A stretch of DNA of 12,718 bases from Actinomycetota bacterium (lineage in GTDB: Bacteria; Actinomycetota; Actinomycetes; Nanopelagicales; Nanopelagicaceae): contig CANKCX010000013.1 of the NCBI GenBank assembly GCA_947480375.1, forward strand, positions 1 through 12,718. The letters run 5' to 3'. Below, one piece after another: positions 1 through 6,497 of the stretch. Under the pieces are notes generated by a model, which was not told the DNA's origin, did no database searches, and saw only the letters and a list, made by a program, of their open reading frames with translations. The position numbers were made by a program, and so were the translations under genes. Every line of letters starts with the position of its first letter. Within the stretch, counting starts at the first letter, position 1.

Positions 1-647
1 GACGCTAGGAAATCTTTAATCTCAATTAATTCGGCTACTGCTTCATCGGCGCCAGCAACATCTGCGAAGGTGTTCTTTGGCATCTCTTTTGTTTGAAGTT
101 TTGCCTTTGATTTTCCGAATGAGAAAACTTTATTTCCACCTTGGGCATTACCCATAAATAGAAGTAGAAGAAAACCAATTAAAAGTAGCGGCGCAAAACT
201 AAGGAAAAGAGACATCAAGAAAGATTGAGTCGGGACCTTTACATCCCACTTCTTAGGAGGTGGATTACTTGTTAAAAGTTCAATTATTTGAGGCTCTTCA
301 CCTGTCACATATGAGGCATAAAGCTTCTTTGAACCTTTTACGTAATTTCCAGATTTAAGAATGACCTCAATTTTTTGATCGCGATCGATTACTAAAGCGG
401 AATCAACTTTATTAGCAGAAATCGCAGCCAAAATTGTTGAGGTATCGACCTTGGTGAATTTATCGCCACTTGAAGAAAGCTGACCAAAGAAGCTAACAAG
501 AATTAATGAGAGAACTATCCAGAATAGTGGGCCACGCAAAATCTTTCGGAGTCGGGCTTTAGAGAATTTAACTTTCTTCTTTGCCTCTGGTTTTGCTGCT
601 GGATTAGATGCAGGTACAGCCTTTTTCTTTGAGTTCTTCTCACTCAT
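1..647 (-). CDS. ftsH: ATP-dependent zinc metalloprotease FtsH, N-terminal part (runs off the left edge)
   Basis: FtsH is a membrane-anchored AAA+ protease that degrades misassembled membrane proteins and some regulators. Only the first 215 residues are present; the Walker motifs and zinc site lie outside the window. Visible: a basic, Lys/Ala-rich cytoplasmic tail (residues 1-38), a first membrane helix (about 39-56), an extracytoplasmic domain (about 57-140), a second helix (about 143-165), and the family hallmark at the start of the AAA module, TFADVAGADEAV (193-204) followed by ELIEIKDFL. This order matches FtsH N-termini exactly. The ATG at 647 overlaps the hpt stop as ATGA, so translation is probably coupled to hpt; I see no Shine-Dalgarno sequence of its own. 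The tilS-hpt-ftsH order is common in Gram-positive bacteria. Identity is secure; only completeness is lacking. Confidence 0.97.
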   Translation of the reverse strand, partial: MSEKNSKKKAVPASNPAAKPEAKKKVKFSKARLRKILRGPLFWIVLSLILVSFFGQLSSSGDKFTKVDTSTILAAISANKVDSALVIDRDQKIEVILKSGNYVKGSKKLYASYVTGEEPQIIELLTSNPPPKKWDVKVPTQSFLMSLFLSFAPLLLIGFLLLLFMGNAQGGNKVFSFGKSKAKLQTKEMPKNTFADVAGADEAVAELIEIKDFLA

Positions 648-1195
648 GAATACATGTGTTTCGCTAAAACGCCAATGAAATCTAAATTGCGATACTTCTC
701 GTCAAAATCCAAACCATAGCCAACTACGAACTCTGTTGGAATATCGAATCCAACATATTTAACATCGACTTCTACTTTTGCGGCTTCAGGTTTACGCAAC
801 ATCGTAAGAATTTCAACGCTCTTTGCGCCACGTGATTCTAAGTTAGCTTTCAACCAACCAAGAGTTAAACCAGTATCGACGATATCTTCAACGATTATGA
901 CTTCACGTCCTGTGATATCACGGTCCAAATCTTTAAGGATACGAACTACTCCACTTGATTTAGTTCCGGAACCATAAGATGAAACTGCCATCCAATCCAT
1001 TTCAATATGACGCTGCAGTGATCTGGCGAAATCTGCCATTGTCATTACTGCGCCCTTTAGTACTCCAATTAAAAGAAGATCTCTGCCTTCGTAATCTTTT
1101 TCAACTTGCTTTGCTAACTCCTTCAAGCGCGCACGAATTTCTTCTTCAGTAACAATTACGCGTTCAATGTCAGTGCCAGTTGTAACTAGATCCAC
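644..1195 (-). CDS. hpt: Hypoxanthine (guanine) phosphoribosyltransferase
   Basis: This cytosolic enzyme joins hypoxanthine or guanine to PRPP, giving IMP or GMP in purine salvage. At 183 residues it has the usual length. Motifs seen: the LKG loop (46-48) that contacts pyrophosphate; the flexible-loop SYGSGTKSSG (73-82); the PRPP-binding signature VEDIVDTGLT (102-111) with its two acidic residues; the conserved Lys135 region (RKPE); and the base-recognition segment VGFDIPTEFVVGYGLDFDE (148-166). The start is a GTG at 1195, with a Shine-Dalgarno-like AGAAAGAG at 1205-1212 nine bases upstream. It lies 21 bases after tilS and overlaps ftsH by four bases, so the three are probably co-transcribed. 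In Bacillus, TilS and HprT have been reported to act together on ftsH expression; whether that applies here is unknown. Together with guaB1 in this window it would cycle purine nucleotides. Confidence 0.96.
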   Translation of the reverse strand: MDLVTTGTDIERVIVTEEEIRARLKELAKQVEKDYEGRDLLLIGVLKGAVMTMADFARSLQRHIEMDWMAVSSYGSGTKSSGVVRILKDLDRDITGREVIIVEDIVDTGLTLGWLKANLESRGAKSVEILTMLRKPEAAKVEVDVKYVGFDIPTEFVVGYGLDFDEKYRNLDFIGVLAKHMYS

Positions 1196-1204
1196 GAGGC
1201 GATT

Positions 1205-1212
1205 CTCTTTCT
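1205..1212 (-). promoter_or_regulatory. Shine-Dalgarno-like site for hpt
   Basis: Read on the minus strand the site is AGAAAGAG, nine bases before the GTG start of hpt at 1195. It falls in the 21-base gap after tilS and supports the GTG start. It is a weak match to AGGAGG. Its presence fits an internal operon gene translated from a polycistronic message. Confidence 0.4.
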
Positions 1213-1216
1213 ACTT

Positions 1217-2209
1217 TTAAGGCTGATTTGATTCCTGCTGCAAGAGCGAAAGTCTGCCCGAAATTCGGCAAACCTTCACACCACCGGGTAGCGAAGTGTG
1301 GCCCTGACCACGCCAATCACTCACAAAAGCCTCGATTGGCTCTAGATGTGCCGCTGAAATACTGCCGATTGGGGCGCCGGCAGCATAAATGGCCTTTCTC
1401 AGAACTCGGCTTCGAATGGCGATTGGAAGCGCGGCCAGGGTCGAAACCTCGATATCGCTGGGATTAATTTGAGCAAAAACTTCATCTGCCCAATCGTCTA
1501 GAGCAATTGCATCCTCTCGCAATATTTTTGCCGATCTAGAAAGCGCATCAACAATTCCAGGGCCAATTTCTTTTTCAAGCAACGGAAGGATATTTTCACG
1601 AACACGTACGCGCGTAAATTCTTCATTCGAATTATGCGGATCAACCCAAAATTCAATTCCCGCTTCACGACATGCAGCTTCAGTAGTTTCTCTATCAATA
1701 CTTAGAAAGGGTCTGATGTATGGGCCGGAAACTTGTGACATTGCGGATAGAGACTTGGTTCCAGAACCTCGAGCCAATCCAAGCAGAACTCCTTCGGCTT
1801 GATCATTCTTTGTATGTCCAAGTAAGAAAGTTTGGGCGCCAAATGTTTCCATTGCTTGTTCAAAAATTTTATAACGTGCACGTCTTGCAGATGCTTCGAT
1901 TCCATCTGTAATTTGAATGTTAGCGCGATTTACAAAGATATCCGTGTAGCCAATTTTTGCTAATTTGTTTTTAACTTCTGCTGCGACTTCGGCCGAGTTT
2001 TGCTGAATTCCATGGTCTACAACGACAGCGATTAAATCAATTGCAAAATTCTTGCTCTCTAATTTTGCTGCTGCCGCAAGAGCTAAAGAATCTGCTCCGC
2101 CAGAAACACCAATACAAACTTTGGAATTTGCTTCTAATTTTTCAAACCAGAATCGCACAGCGCTGCGGAGTTCAATTAAAGCTGGCGTTTTCCCATTCAC
2201 ATGGAGCAC
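1217..2209 (-). CDS. tilS: tRNA(Ile)-lysidine synthase TilS (short form without the C-terminal domain)
   Basis: TilS uses ATP to attach lysine to C34 of the CAU-anticodon tRNA-Ile, changing it to an AUA reader; it is normally essential. The PP-loop ATPase signature VSGGADS is at 35-41, followed by VVVDHG (63-68), the ASARRARY region (107-113), GHTKNDQAEGVLLGLARGSG (131-150) and the DPHN...RVRVR segment (190-204). After about residue 220 there is a helical substrate-binding region. At 330 residues it lacks the TilS_C domain of the E. coli enzyme, as is usual for actinobacterial forms. The usual HxxDDQAET reads HTKNDQAEG here, with Asn in place of the first Asp. The start is uncertain: the outermost GTG is at 2209, 12 bases after the upstream gene, but a GTG at 2200 sits seven bases after a TAGAGT hexamer and could be a leaderless start. 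Confidence 0.94.
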   Translation of the reverse strand: MLHVNGKTPALIELRSAVRFWFEKLEANSKVCIGVSGGADSLALAAAAKLESKNFAIDLIAVVVDHGIQQNSAEVAAEVKNKLAKIGYTDIFVNRANIQITDGIEASARRARYKIFEQAMETFGAQTFLLGHTKNDQAEGVLLGLARGSGTKSLSAMSQVSGPYIRPFLSIDRETTEAACREAGIEFWVDPHNSNEEFTRVRVRENILPLLEKEIGPGIVDALSRSAKILREDAIALDDWADEVFAQINPSDIEVSTLAALPIAIRSRVLRKAIYAAGAPIGSISAAHLEPIEAFVSDWRGQGHTSLPGGVKVCRISGRLSLLQQESNQP

Positions 2210-2213
2210 TCTA
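2208..2213 (-). promoter_or_regulatory. Possible -10 element for a leaderless tilS transcript
   Basis: Read on the minus strand the hexamer is TAGAGT, seven bases before the GTG at 2200. The same hexamer with the same spacing occurs in front of the TPR gene at 10965-10970. No -35 element is recognisable. If used, tilS would start at 2200 and give 327 residues. The hexamer overlaps the outer GTG at 2209, so both starts cannot be used from this transcript. Confidence 0.3.
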
Positions 2214-2221
2214 TAAAACTT

Positions 2222-3442
2222 TTAGACTCGACCGCCAGATGGCATTAAGCCCTTGATGCTGTACATGTTTGAATAAATCAAGCCTACATTCCTTGAATTC
2301 GCTTCCCACATCATGCCGTTGCCAGCATAAATTGTGATGTGGTGGATATTTTGTACCGAACCGTCATAGGAATAGAAAAGTAGATCGCCTGGCACTAAGT
2401 CATTGAATGCAACTCGTTTTGTCGCAACGAAATAGAGCGCAGCATTTAATCGACCCCAAGCTGGATAACCAAGGCCGGCATCTTTATATGCGGCATAAAC
2501 CAAGCCAGAACAATCGAAAGCATTTGGTCCTTGTGCGCCCCAAATATATGGTTTGCGTGCAAGAACTTGTTTCTTCGCGAATGCCACAGCTTTAGTTCTG
2601 ATTGCTTCAGTTGAACGAATTGTTGAACGTCCAGTGAAACCTTTATTTGGCCAGACTTTGAATTGGTTTGGCGTCTTTGTTGCCGTTACAGCATTTGATT
2701 CTTCAAGTAATGCTAGTTGTCTTTGTTGTTCTAGGGTTACTCGGAAATTCTTCGCCTTGGCAAGTTCAGCAGCCAATTTATTTTGAACTGCGCGCAACTT
2801 ATTAACTTCTTTTTGTTGTGCCGCCTTTGCGGTATCAGCAACTTTCTTAGCTTCCGCTACCTTTGCAGTTGCAACTTCTTGTGCAGCTTTGGTGCGATCC
2901 GCTTCAATTTTTGCAATCTTCGCAGCTGCTTCAGCAGCTTTAAAACGCTTTAATGCAACAGTATTTGTATTTCCAATTTTATCAAGCGTTGTAAGTTGAT
3001 CAATTAAATCTTGTGGACCGTTAGCACTTAAAAGTGCATTTATATTTGTGAAATCTCCGCCAAGTTTGTAAGCATTTGATGCCATCTTTCCGATAACTCT
3101 TGTGGCTTTATTTACCTCTGCCTGAGTCTTCGCTGCATGTTCTGCTGCAGCTTGTGCATTGGCCTTTGCAATAGCCAACTCTTTTAAGGCTTTGTTGTAA
3201 GCAGCTTGTGCAGTATTTGCAATTGCAGTTAATTGATTAAGGGTTTTGGTGGCCGAACTTAAAACTGCTGCTGCTTTTTTGGCCGCTTCAGCCTTTGCCG
3301 CTTCTTCTTTCTTCGCAGCATCAATTTGTGCCTTGGTTGGCTTCGGGGTCTTGGCCAGCGAAATATCAGCGCTGAAAACCGATAGGGAAATAGAGAGCGC
3401 CACTAATGCGCTTGTGCTCTTTTTCGATTTATTGAAAAACAT
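2222..3442 (-). CDS. Secreted NlpC/P60 peptidoglycan endopeptidase, RipC/RipA-like
   Basis: Probable D,L-endopeptidase that cuts peptidoglycan stem peptides during cell separation. Residues 1-30 form a Sec signal peptide with a likely cut after SLA. Residues about 35-250 are Ala/Lys/Glu-rich coiled coil, broken near 124-155 by a segment (YKLGGDFTNINALLSANGP) resembling the hinge of PcsB/RipC-type coiled-coil hydrolases. The NlpC/P60 domain spans about 285-406. Its candidate catalytic residues are Cys311 (in DCSGLV), His368 (HITIYAGNG) and Glu380 (MMWEAN). The 12-residue His-to-Glu spacing equals the triad spacing of mycobacterial RipA, and 406 residues is close to RipC. The ATG at 3442 is supported by the signal peptide; a GGGGG tract 11 bases upstream may act as ribosome binding site. 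By analogy FtsX might control it through the coiled coil; this is inference. tilS follows 12 bases downstream. Confidence 0.9.
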   Translation of the reverse strand: MFFNKSKKSTSALVALSISLSVFSADISLAKTPKPTKAQIDAAKKEEAAKAEAAKKAAAVLSSATKTLNQLTAIANTAQAAYNKALKELAIAKANAQAAAEHAAKTQAEVNKATRVIGKMASNAYKLGGDFTNINALLSANGPQDLIDQLTTLDKIGNTNTVALKRFKAAEAAAKIAKIEADRTKAAQEVATAKVAEAKKVADTAKAAQQKEVNKLRAVQNKLAAELAKAKNFRVTLEQQRQLALLEESNAVTATKTPNQFKVWPNKGFTGRSTIRSTEAIRTKAVAFAKKQVLARKPYIWGAQGPNAFDCSGLVYAAYKDAGLGYPAWGRLNAALYFVATKRVAFNDLVPGDLLFYSYDGSVQNIHHITIYAGNGMMWEANSRNVGLIYSNMYSIKGLMPSGGRV

Positions 3443-3481
3443 TATTTAAGTTGCCCCCAGGGAAGATTTATCCCCCAAGGG
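3443..3481 (-). promoter_or_regulatory. G-rich leader of the NlpC/P60 gene with a possible ribosome-site-sequestering hairpin
   Basis: Read on the minus strand, two similar blocks, CCCTTGGGGG (3472-3481) and CCCTGGGGG (3454-3462), lie just before the ATG. The second G-run is the only plausible Shine-Dalgarno site, 11 bases from the start. GGGGA can pair with TTCCC around the loop TAAATC, and the first CCC can pair with the second G-run around it, which would bury the ribosome site. This is a hand-drawn fold, not computed. No known riboswitch consensus was recognised, including the c-di-AMP class that controls some actinobacterial cell-wall hydrolases. Confidence 0.3.
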
Positions 3482-3521
3482 TAAAGGTCTTACATGTGAA
3501 AACTATGAAAATGTTGGCTTG

Positions 3522-3539
3522 TGTCGCTAATTTGCGACA
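3522..3539 (-). terminator. Small hairpin over the ABC permease stop codon (weak terminator candidate)
   Basis: A perfect six-base inverted repeat, TGTCGC / GCGACA, flanks a six-base loop and includes the TAG stop of the ABC permease gene. On the minus strand it is not directly followed by a T-run; a short ATTTTC comes about eight bases later. It may attenuate transcription from the ABC operon into the endopeptidase gene, or be chance. Confidence 0.25.
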
Positions 3540-4318
3540 TCTCGCCGCTTGAAGAAGATTGCAGCAAGTGCCCCACTTACTAATAAATATGCACCAGAAA
3601 CAGCTAGCGAATGTTTGTAACTCAACAGCGGATTTCCACCTTCGCCAATATTTGAAAAGTTGATCCCAGGTAGCCATTTAGCAGTGCTATTTATCAATGC
3701 CGCCAGGATATTTTCGAGAATCAGATTCCAGAGAACACCGACTGCAATTGCGCTGATTGGCGAACGGAGAAGCAGGCCAAGAATCATGCCGAAGGCCCCA
3801 AAACAAAGCGTGGCAATAAAAATATTTAACGTGCTTTCAAAGAGAATATGCATCGCTGCGCTAGAGCGCCAAAGAGTTGTATCTACCTTTGCCCGACCAG
3901 CTAATGCAAATGAAATACCGATGCTTAGTACTCCCGCGAAAACAACCATTACTAAGGCAAATAACTTCATCGCGATAAATTTGCCAGCCAGAATTTTCAT
4001 ACGAGATGGTTGACGAACTAAGAGATTTCGAAGCGTTCCCAATGAATATTCTTGGGCTGTTTGTGAGGCGAAGATGCAGAGCGCGACGATCCCTAGAAAG
4101 ACCCCAACTAATTTGAATCCATAAACTAACCCCAACGCTTGGCTTAATTCCTCGGGACCAACTCGTTCTCCACGTTTTGAATTTCCACTCTCTGAATTAA
4201 TCATTAAGAAAACAATTGAGGTAAAAAGTGCGCTTAAACCCCCGACGGTTGCAATTGTTCCTAGTAATAACGAGGGGCGACGAAGTTTCCGAAGTTCGGC
4301 TATAACTACGCGAATCAT
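3527..4318 (-). CDS. ABC-2 type transporter permease subunit
   Basis: Membrane subunit of an ABC transporter, probably an exporter, partnered with the ATPase encoded immediately upstream. At 263 residues it shows six predicted membrane helices at about 18-40, 66-86, 112-139, 158-184, 187-209 and 237-256, with a soluble loop (about 41-62) after the first helix. The segment QEYSLGTLRNLLVRQPSR (89-106), between helices two and three, is typical of ABC-2 permeases of the DrrB/bacitracin/NatB class, where it forms the coupling region. Its ATG at 4318 overlaps the ATPase stop as ATGA, so the two subunits are translationally coupled. The substrate cannot be read from the sequence; lipid, peptide, drug or sodium export have all been assigned to relatives. 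An 84-base gap separates it from the downstream endopeptidase gene. Confidence 0.9.
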   Translation of the reverse strand: MIRVVIAELRKLRRPSLLLGTIATVGGLSALFTSIVFLMINSESGNSKRGERVGPEELSQALGLVYGFKLVGVFLGIVALCIFASQTAQEYSLGTLRNLLVRQPSRMKILAGKFIAMKLFALVMVVFAGVLSIGISFALAGRAKVDTTLWRSSAAMHILFESTLNIFIATLCFGAFGMILGLLLRSPISAIAVGVLWNLILENILAALINSTAKWLPGINFSNIGEGGNPLLSYKHSLAVSGAYLLVSGALAAIFFKRRDVAN

Positions 4319-5232
4319 TTGTTATCCCCTGTCATTTCAAAGAAAGTTTCCTCAAGACTTGGCTGCACAATCGAGATAGAAGCAAGGGTTATGCCGGCAT
4401 CAAATGCCTTTCTATTTATTTCGGCACTCGCCTCTTTTGGTGCTGCAATATGTAAGCTGCCATTAACTACGGCAACTTGAAATCCAATTTCATTTATCTT
4501 TGCAGCAAGATTTGCTAAATCAACGTCATATTCCGGAATTGCGATAATCATTGGCTTCTGTGCTGAAAGCAGCTCTTGCGTTTTGCCAGCAAAGATAACT
4601 TTTCCTTCGCGCAACATAACTAAGTATTCGCAGATCATTTCTAATTCACTAAGTATGTGTGATGAAACAAAAACGGTAGTTCCGCTATCTGCTAAATCTC
4701 GAATGATGCCGCGAACTTCTTGAATACCTGAAGGATCTAATCCATTAGTGGGTTCATCAAGAATAAGTAGTTCGGGATTTGGTAATAGTGCGGCCGCGAT
4801 TCCAAGTCTTTGTTTCATTCCCAATGAGTAAGTCTTAAATTTTGAACCGCCGCGATCCAATAGATCTACCTTCGCCAGGAGTTCATCAACTCTTGAAAGT
4901 GGAAATCCGCCGAGCTCGGCTAATACTTTTAGATTCTCGCGGCCAGATAGAGCTGGATAAAAAGCTGGGCCTTCAATCATTGCGCCAACTTTTGGCAAGT
5001 ATTTTTCAGGATGCGAAATGCTTTCACCGAGAACGGTTGCAGTGCCGCCACTTGGAGTTATTAAACCAAGCAGCATTCGAATTGTTGTTGTCTTGCCTGA
5101 TCCGTTAGGCCCGACAAATCCGCAGATAGATCCGGCCGGGACTTCAAAACTACCGTGCGAAAGCGCTGCACGTTCCCCATATATCTTTGTTAAATCCGAG
5201 GCTGATATTGCAGGTATCGCGGCTTTGTTCAT
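4315..5232 (-). CDS. ABC transporter ATP-binding subunit (DrrA/BcrA-like)
   Basis: Nucleotide-binding subunit driving the adjacent ABC-2 permease. In order: Walker A GPNGSGKT (41-48), Q-loop region around 80-90, signature YSLGMKQR (135-142), Walker B LLILDEP (155-161), D-loop GLDP (164-167) and switch His192 in SSHILSE. The residues up to about 220 form a standard ABC domain. The C-terminal 80 residues form the small extra domain typical of the DrrA/BcrA class and end with QPSLEETFFEMTG. Length (305) is normal. The ATG at 5232 is supported by a TAGTGT hexamer six bases upstream on the minus strand and the lack of a Shine-Dalgarno site, suggesting a leaderless message. Only 29 bases separate it from the divergent metZ. 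I see no linked two-component regulator, immunity gene or biosynthetic gene that would reveal the substrate. Confidence 0.94.
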   Translation of the reverse strand: MNKAAIPAISASDLTKIYGERAALSHGSFEVPAGSICGFVGPNGSGKTTTIRMLLGLITPSGGTATVLGESISHPEKYLPKVGAMIEGPAFYPALSGRENLKVLAELGGFPLSRVDELLAKVDLLDRGGSKFKTYSLGMKQRLGIAAALLPNPELLILDEPTNGLDPSGIQEVRGIIRDLADSGTTVFVSSHILSELEMICEYLVMLREGKVIFAGKTQELLSAQKPMIIAIPEYDVDLANLAAKINEIGFQVAVVNGSLHIAAPKEASAEINRKAFDAGITLASISIVQPSLEETFFEMTGDNK

Positions 5233-5238
5233 GTCGCC

Positions 5239-5244
5239 ACACTA
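5239..5244 (-). promoter_or_regulatory. -10-like element for a leaderless ABC transporter transcript
   Basis: On the minus strand the hexamer reads TAGTGT (TANNNT form) and is followed by six bases and then the ATG at 5232. There is no Shine-Dalgarno site and no clear -35. It lies five bases from the oppositely oriented metZ hexamer, so the two promoters must compete or be served by one bidirectional site. Confidence 0.45.
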
Positions 5245-5249
5245 CATAC

Positions 5250-5255
5250 TAAACT
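5250..5255 (+). promoter_or_regulatory. -10-like element for a leaderless metZ transcript
   Basis: TAAACT is followed by six bases and then the ATG of metZ at 5262. No Shine-Dalgarno site is present. A transcript starting at or near the ATG leaves no room for a 5' riboswitch, so SAM- or methionine-sensing control by a leader RNA is unlikely here. CATACT at 5245-5250 is an alternative hexamer but has a longer, less typical spacing. Confidence 0.45.
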
Positions 5256-5261
5256 TGGCAC

Positions 5262-6497
5262 ATGACTCATCAGCATCGTCCCTGGGGATATTCAAATTCC
5301 TCAAACTCATCCGATGGTGATATTCCTGATTGGGATCTGCACGAAGAAACTTTGGCTGTACGTGCTGGTCTTGCGCGATCTGGTTTTGGTGAAACTGGTG
5401 AAGCGATGTATCTCACTAGTGGTTACACATATGACAGCGCCGAACAAGCTGTGCACTCTTTTACTGATGAAGTAGATCATTTTGTTTATAGCCGATTCGC
5501 TAATCCAACGGTCTCAATGTTCGAGCAGAGGTTGGCTGCAATCGAGGGCGCCGAATTCTGCGTTGCTACAGGTTCTGGAATGTCAGCAATGTTTGCATCT
5601 ATTGCCTGCATGGTTGAAACAGGAGATCGAATTGTTGCAGCCGCATCAATGTTTAGTTCTTGCTATGTAGTTCTCTCAGAGATTTTACCTAAGTGGGGAA
5701 TCGAAGTTGAATTTGTAAAAGGAAATACAAAGGCGGATTGGGAAAAAGCACTTTCAACTAAGGCCAAGGTTGTATTCATTGAAACGCCAAGCAATCCAAT
5801 GCTAGAAATTGTTGATATTAAAATGGTCAGTGATCTTGCACATAAAGTCGGTGCAACGGTAATTGTTGACAACGTTATGGCTTCACCAATTTTGCAAAAG
5901 CCACTAACTCTTGGCGCCGATGTAGTTATGTATTCCGCCACTAAACATATTGACGGCCAAGGACGTGTACTTGGTGGTGCAATCCTTGGTGGCTTTGACT
6001 ATATTCAAAATTACTTAAATCCATTTATTCGCCATACTGGTCCGACTCTCAGCGCATTCAATGCCTGGGTCTTAGTTAAATCCCTTGAAACTTTAGCTTT
6101 GCGCGTCAATAAGATGAATGAGAACGCCCAAGTAATTGCTGAATTCTTAGAGCAGCATCCAAAGATTAAATCCGTAAATTACCCGGGCCTTAAATCGCAT
6201 AAGGGATTTGAGGTAGCAGCGAAGCAGATGTCAGGTGCTGGAACAACTCTGAGTTTTGAAATTGAGGGTGGTTCAGCCAAACTATTTGAATTCATGGATT
6301 CGCTGAAAGTTATTGATATCTCAAATAATTTAGGCGACAGTAAATCTCTAATCACTCATCCTGCTTCTACGACCCATCGTCGATTAGATCTAGCAACACG
6401 TGAATCGATGGGAATTACAGATGCGTTAGCTCGCCTATCTGTTGGATTAGAGCACGCTTCAGATTTGATTAAGGATTTACAACAAGCGCTGCTATAA
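5262..6497 (+). CDS. metZ: O-succinylhomoserine sulfhydrylase (PLP-dependent, direct sulfhydrylation)
   Basis: PLP enzyme of the Cys/Met-metabolism family that makes homocysteine from activated homoserine and sulfide, the step before methionine synthase. Motifs: YSRFANPT (76-83), GSGMSAM (104-110, phosphate-binding loop), ETPSNP (174-179), IVDN with PLP-contacting Asp203, YSATKHIDGQGRV with Schiff-base Lys228 (224-236), and TTHRRL near the C-terminus. LTSGYTYDSAEQA and HIDGQGRVLGG are the forms typical of MetZ rather than cystathionine gamma-synthase, but closely related MetB/MetY activities cannot be excluded by eye. The length of 411 residues is normal, with a short polar N-terminal stretch (Asn/Ser-rich, 11-18). 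The start is the ATG at 5262, six bases after a TAAACT hexamer. It is transcribed alone, divergent from the ABC operon and convergent with ctaB, sharing its last 29 bases with the ctaB coding end. Confidence 0.92.
   Translation: MTHQHRPWGYSNSSNSSDGDIPDWDLHEETLAVRAGLARSGFGETGEAMYLTSGYTYDSAEQAVHSFTDEVDHFVYSRFANPTVSMFEQRLAAIEGAEFCVATGSGMSAMFASIACMVETGDRIVAAASMFSSCYVVLSEILPKWGIEVEFVKGNTKADWEKALSTKAKVVFIETPSNPMLEIVDIKMVSDLAHKVGATVIVDNVMASPILQKPLTLGADVVMYSATKHIDGQGRVLGGAILGGFDYIQNYLNPFIRHTGPTLSAFNAWVLVKSLETLALRVNKMNENAQVIAEFLEQHPKIKSVNYPGLKSHKGFEVAAKQMSGAGTTLSFEIEGGSAKLFEFMDSLKVIDISNNLGDSKSLITHPASTTHRRLDLATRESMGITDALARLSVGLEHASDLIKDLQQALL

Noticed and set aside
1228..1467. Plus-strand open frame inside tilS
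   Set aside because: It lies antisense to the conserved TilS frame, has no ribosome or promoter signal, and its translation has no recognisable domain.
3443..3526. c-di-AMP (ydaO-type) riboswitch before the NlpC/P60 gene
   Set aside because: The class often controls actinobacterial cell-wall hydrolases, but the leader is only 84 bases and its G-runs do not fit the conserved core that I know.
3660..4013. 117-residue plus-strand open frame inside the ABC permease gene
   Set aside because: Antisense shadow of a membrane protein gene; no start signal and no recognisable fold.
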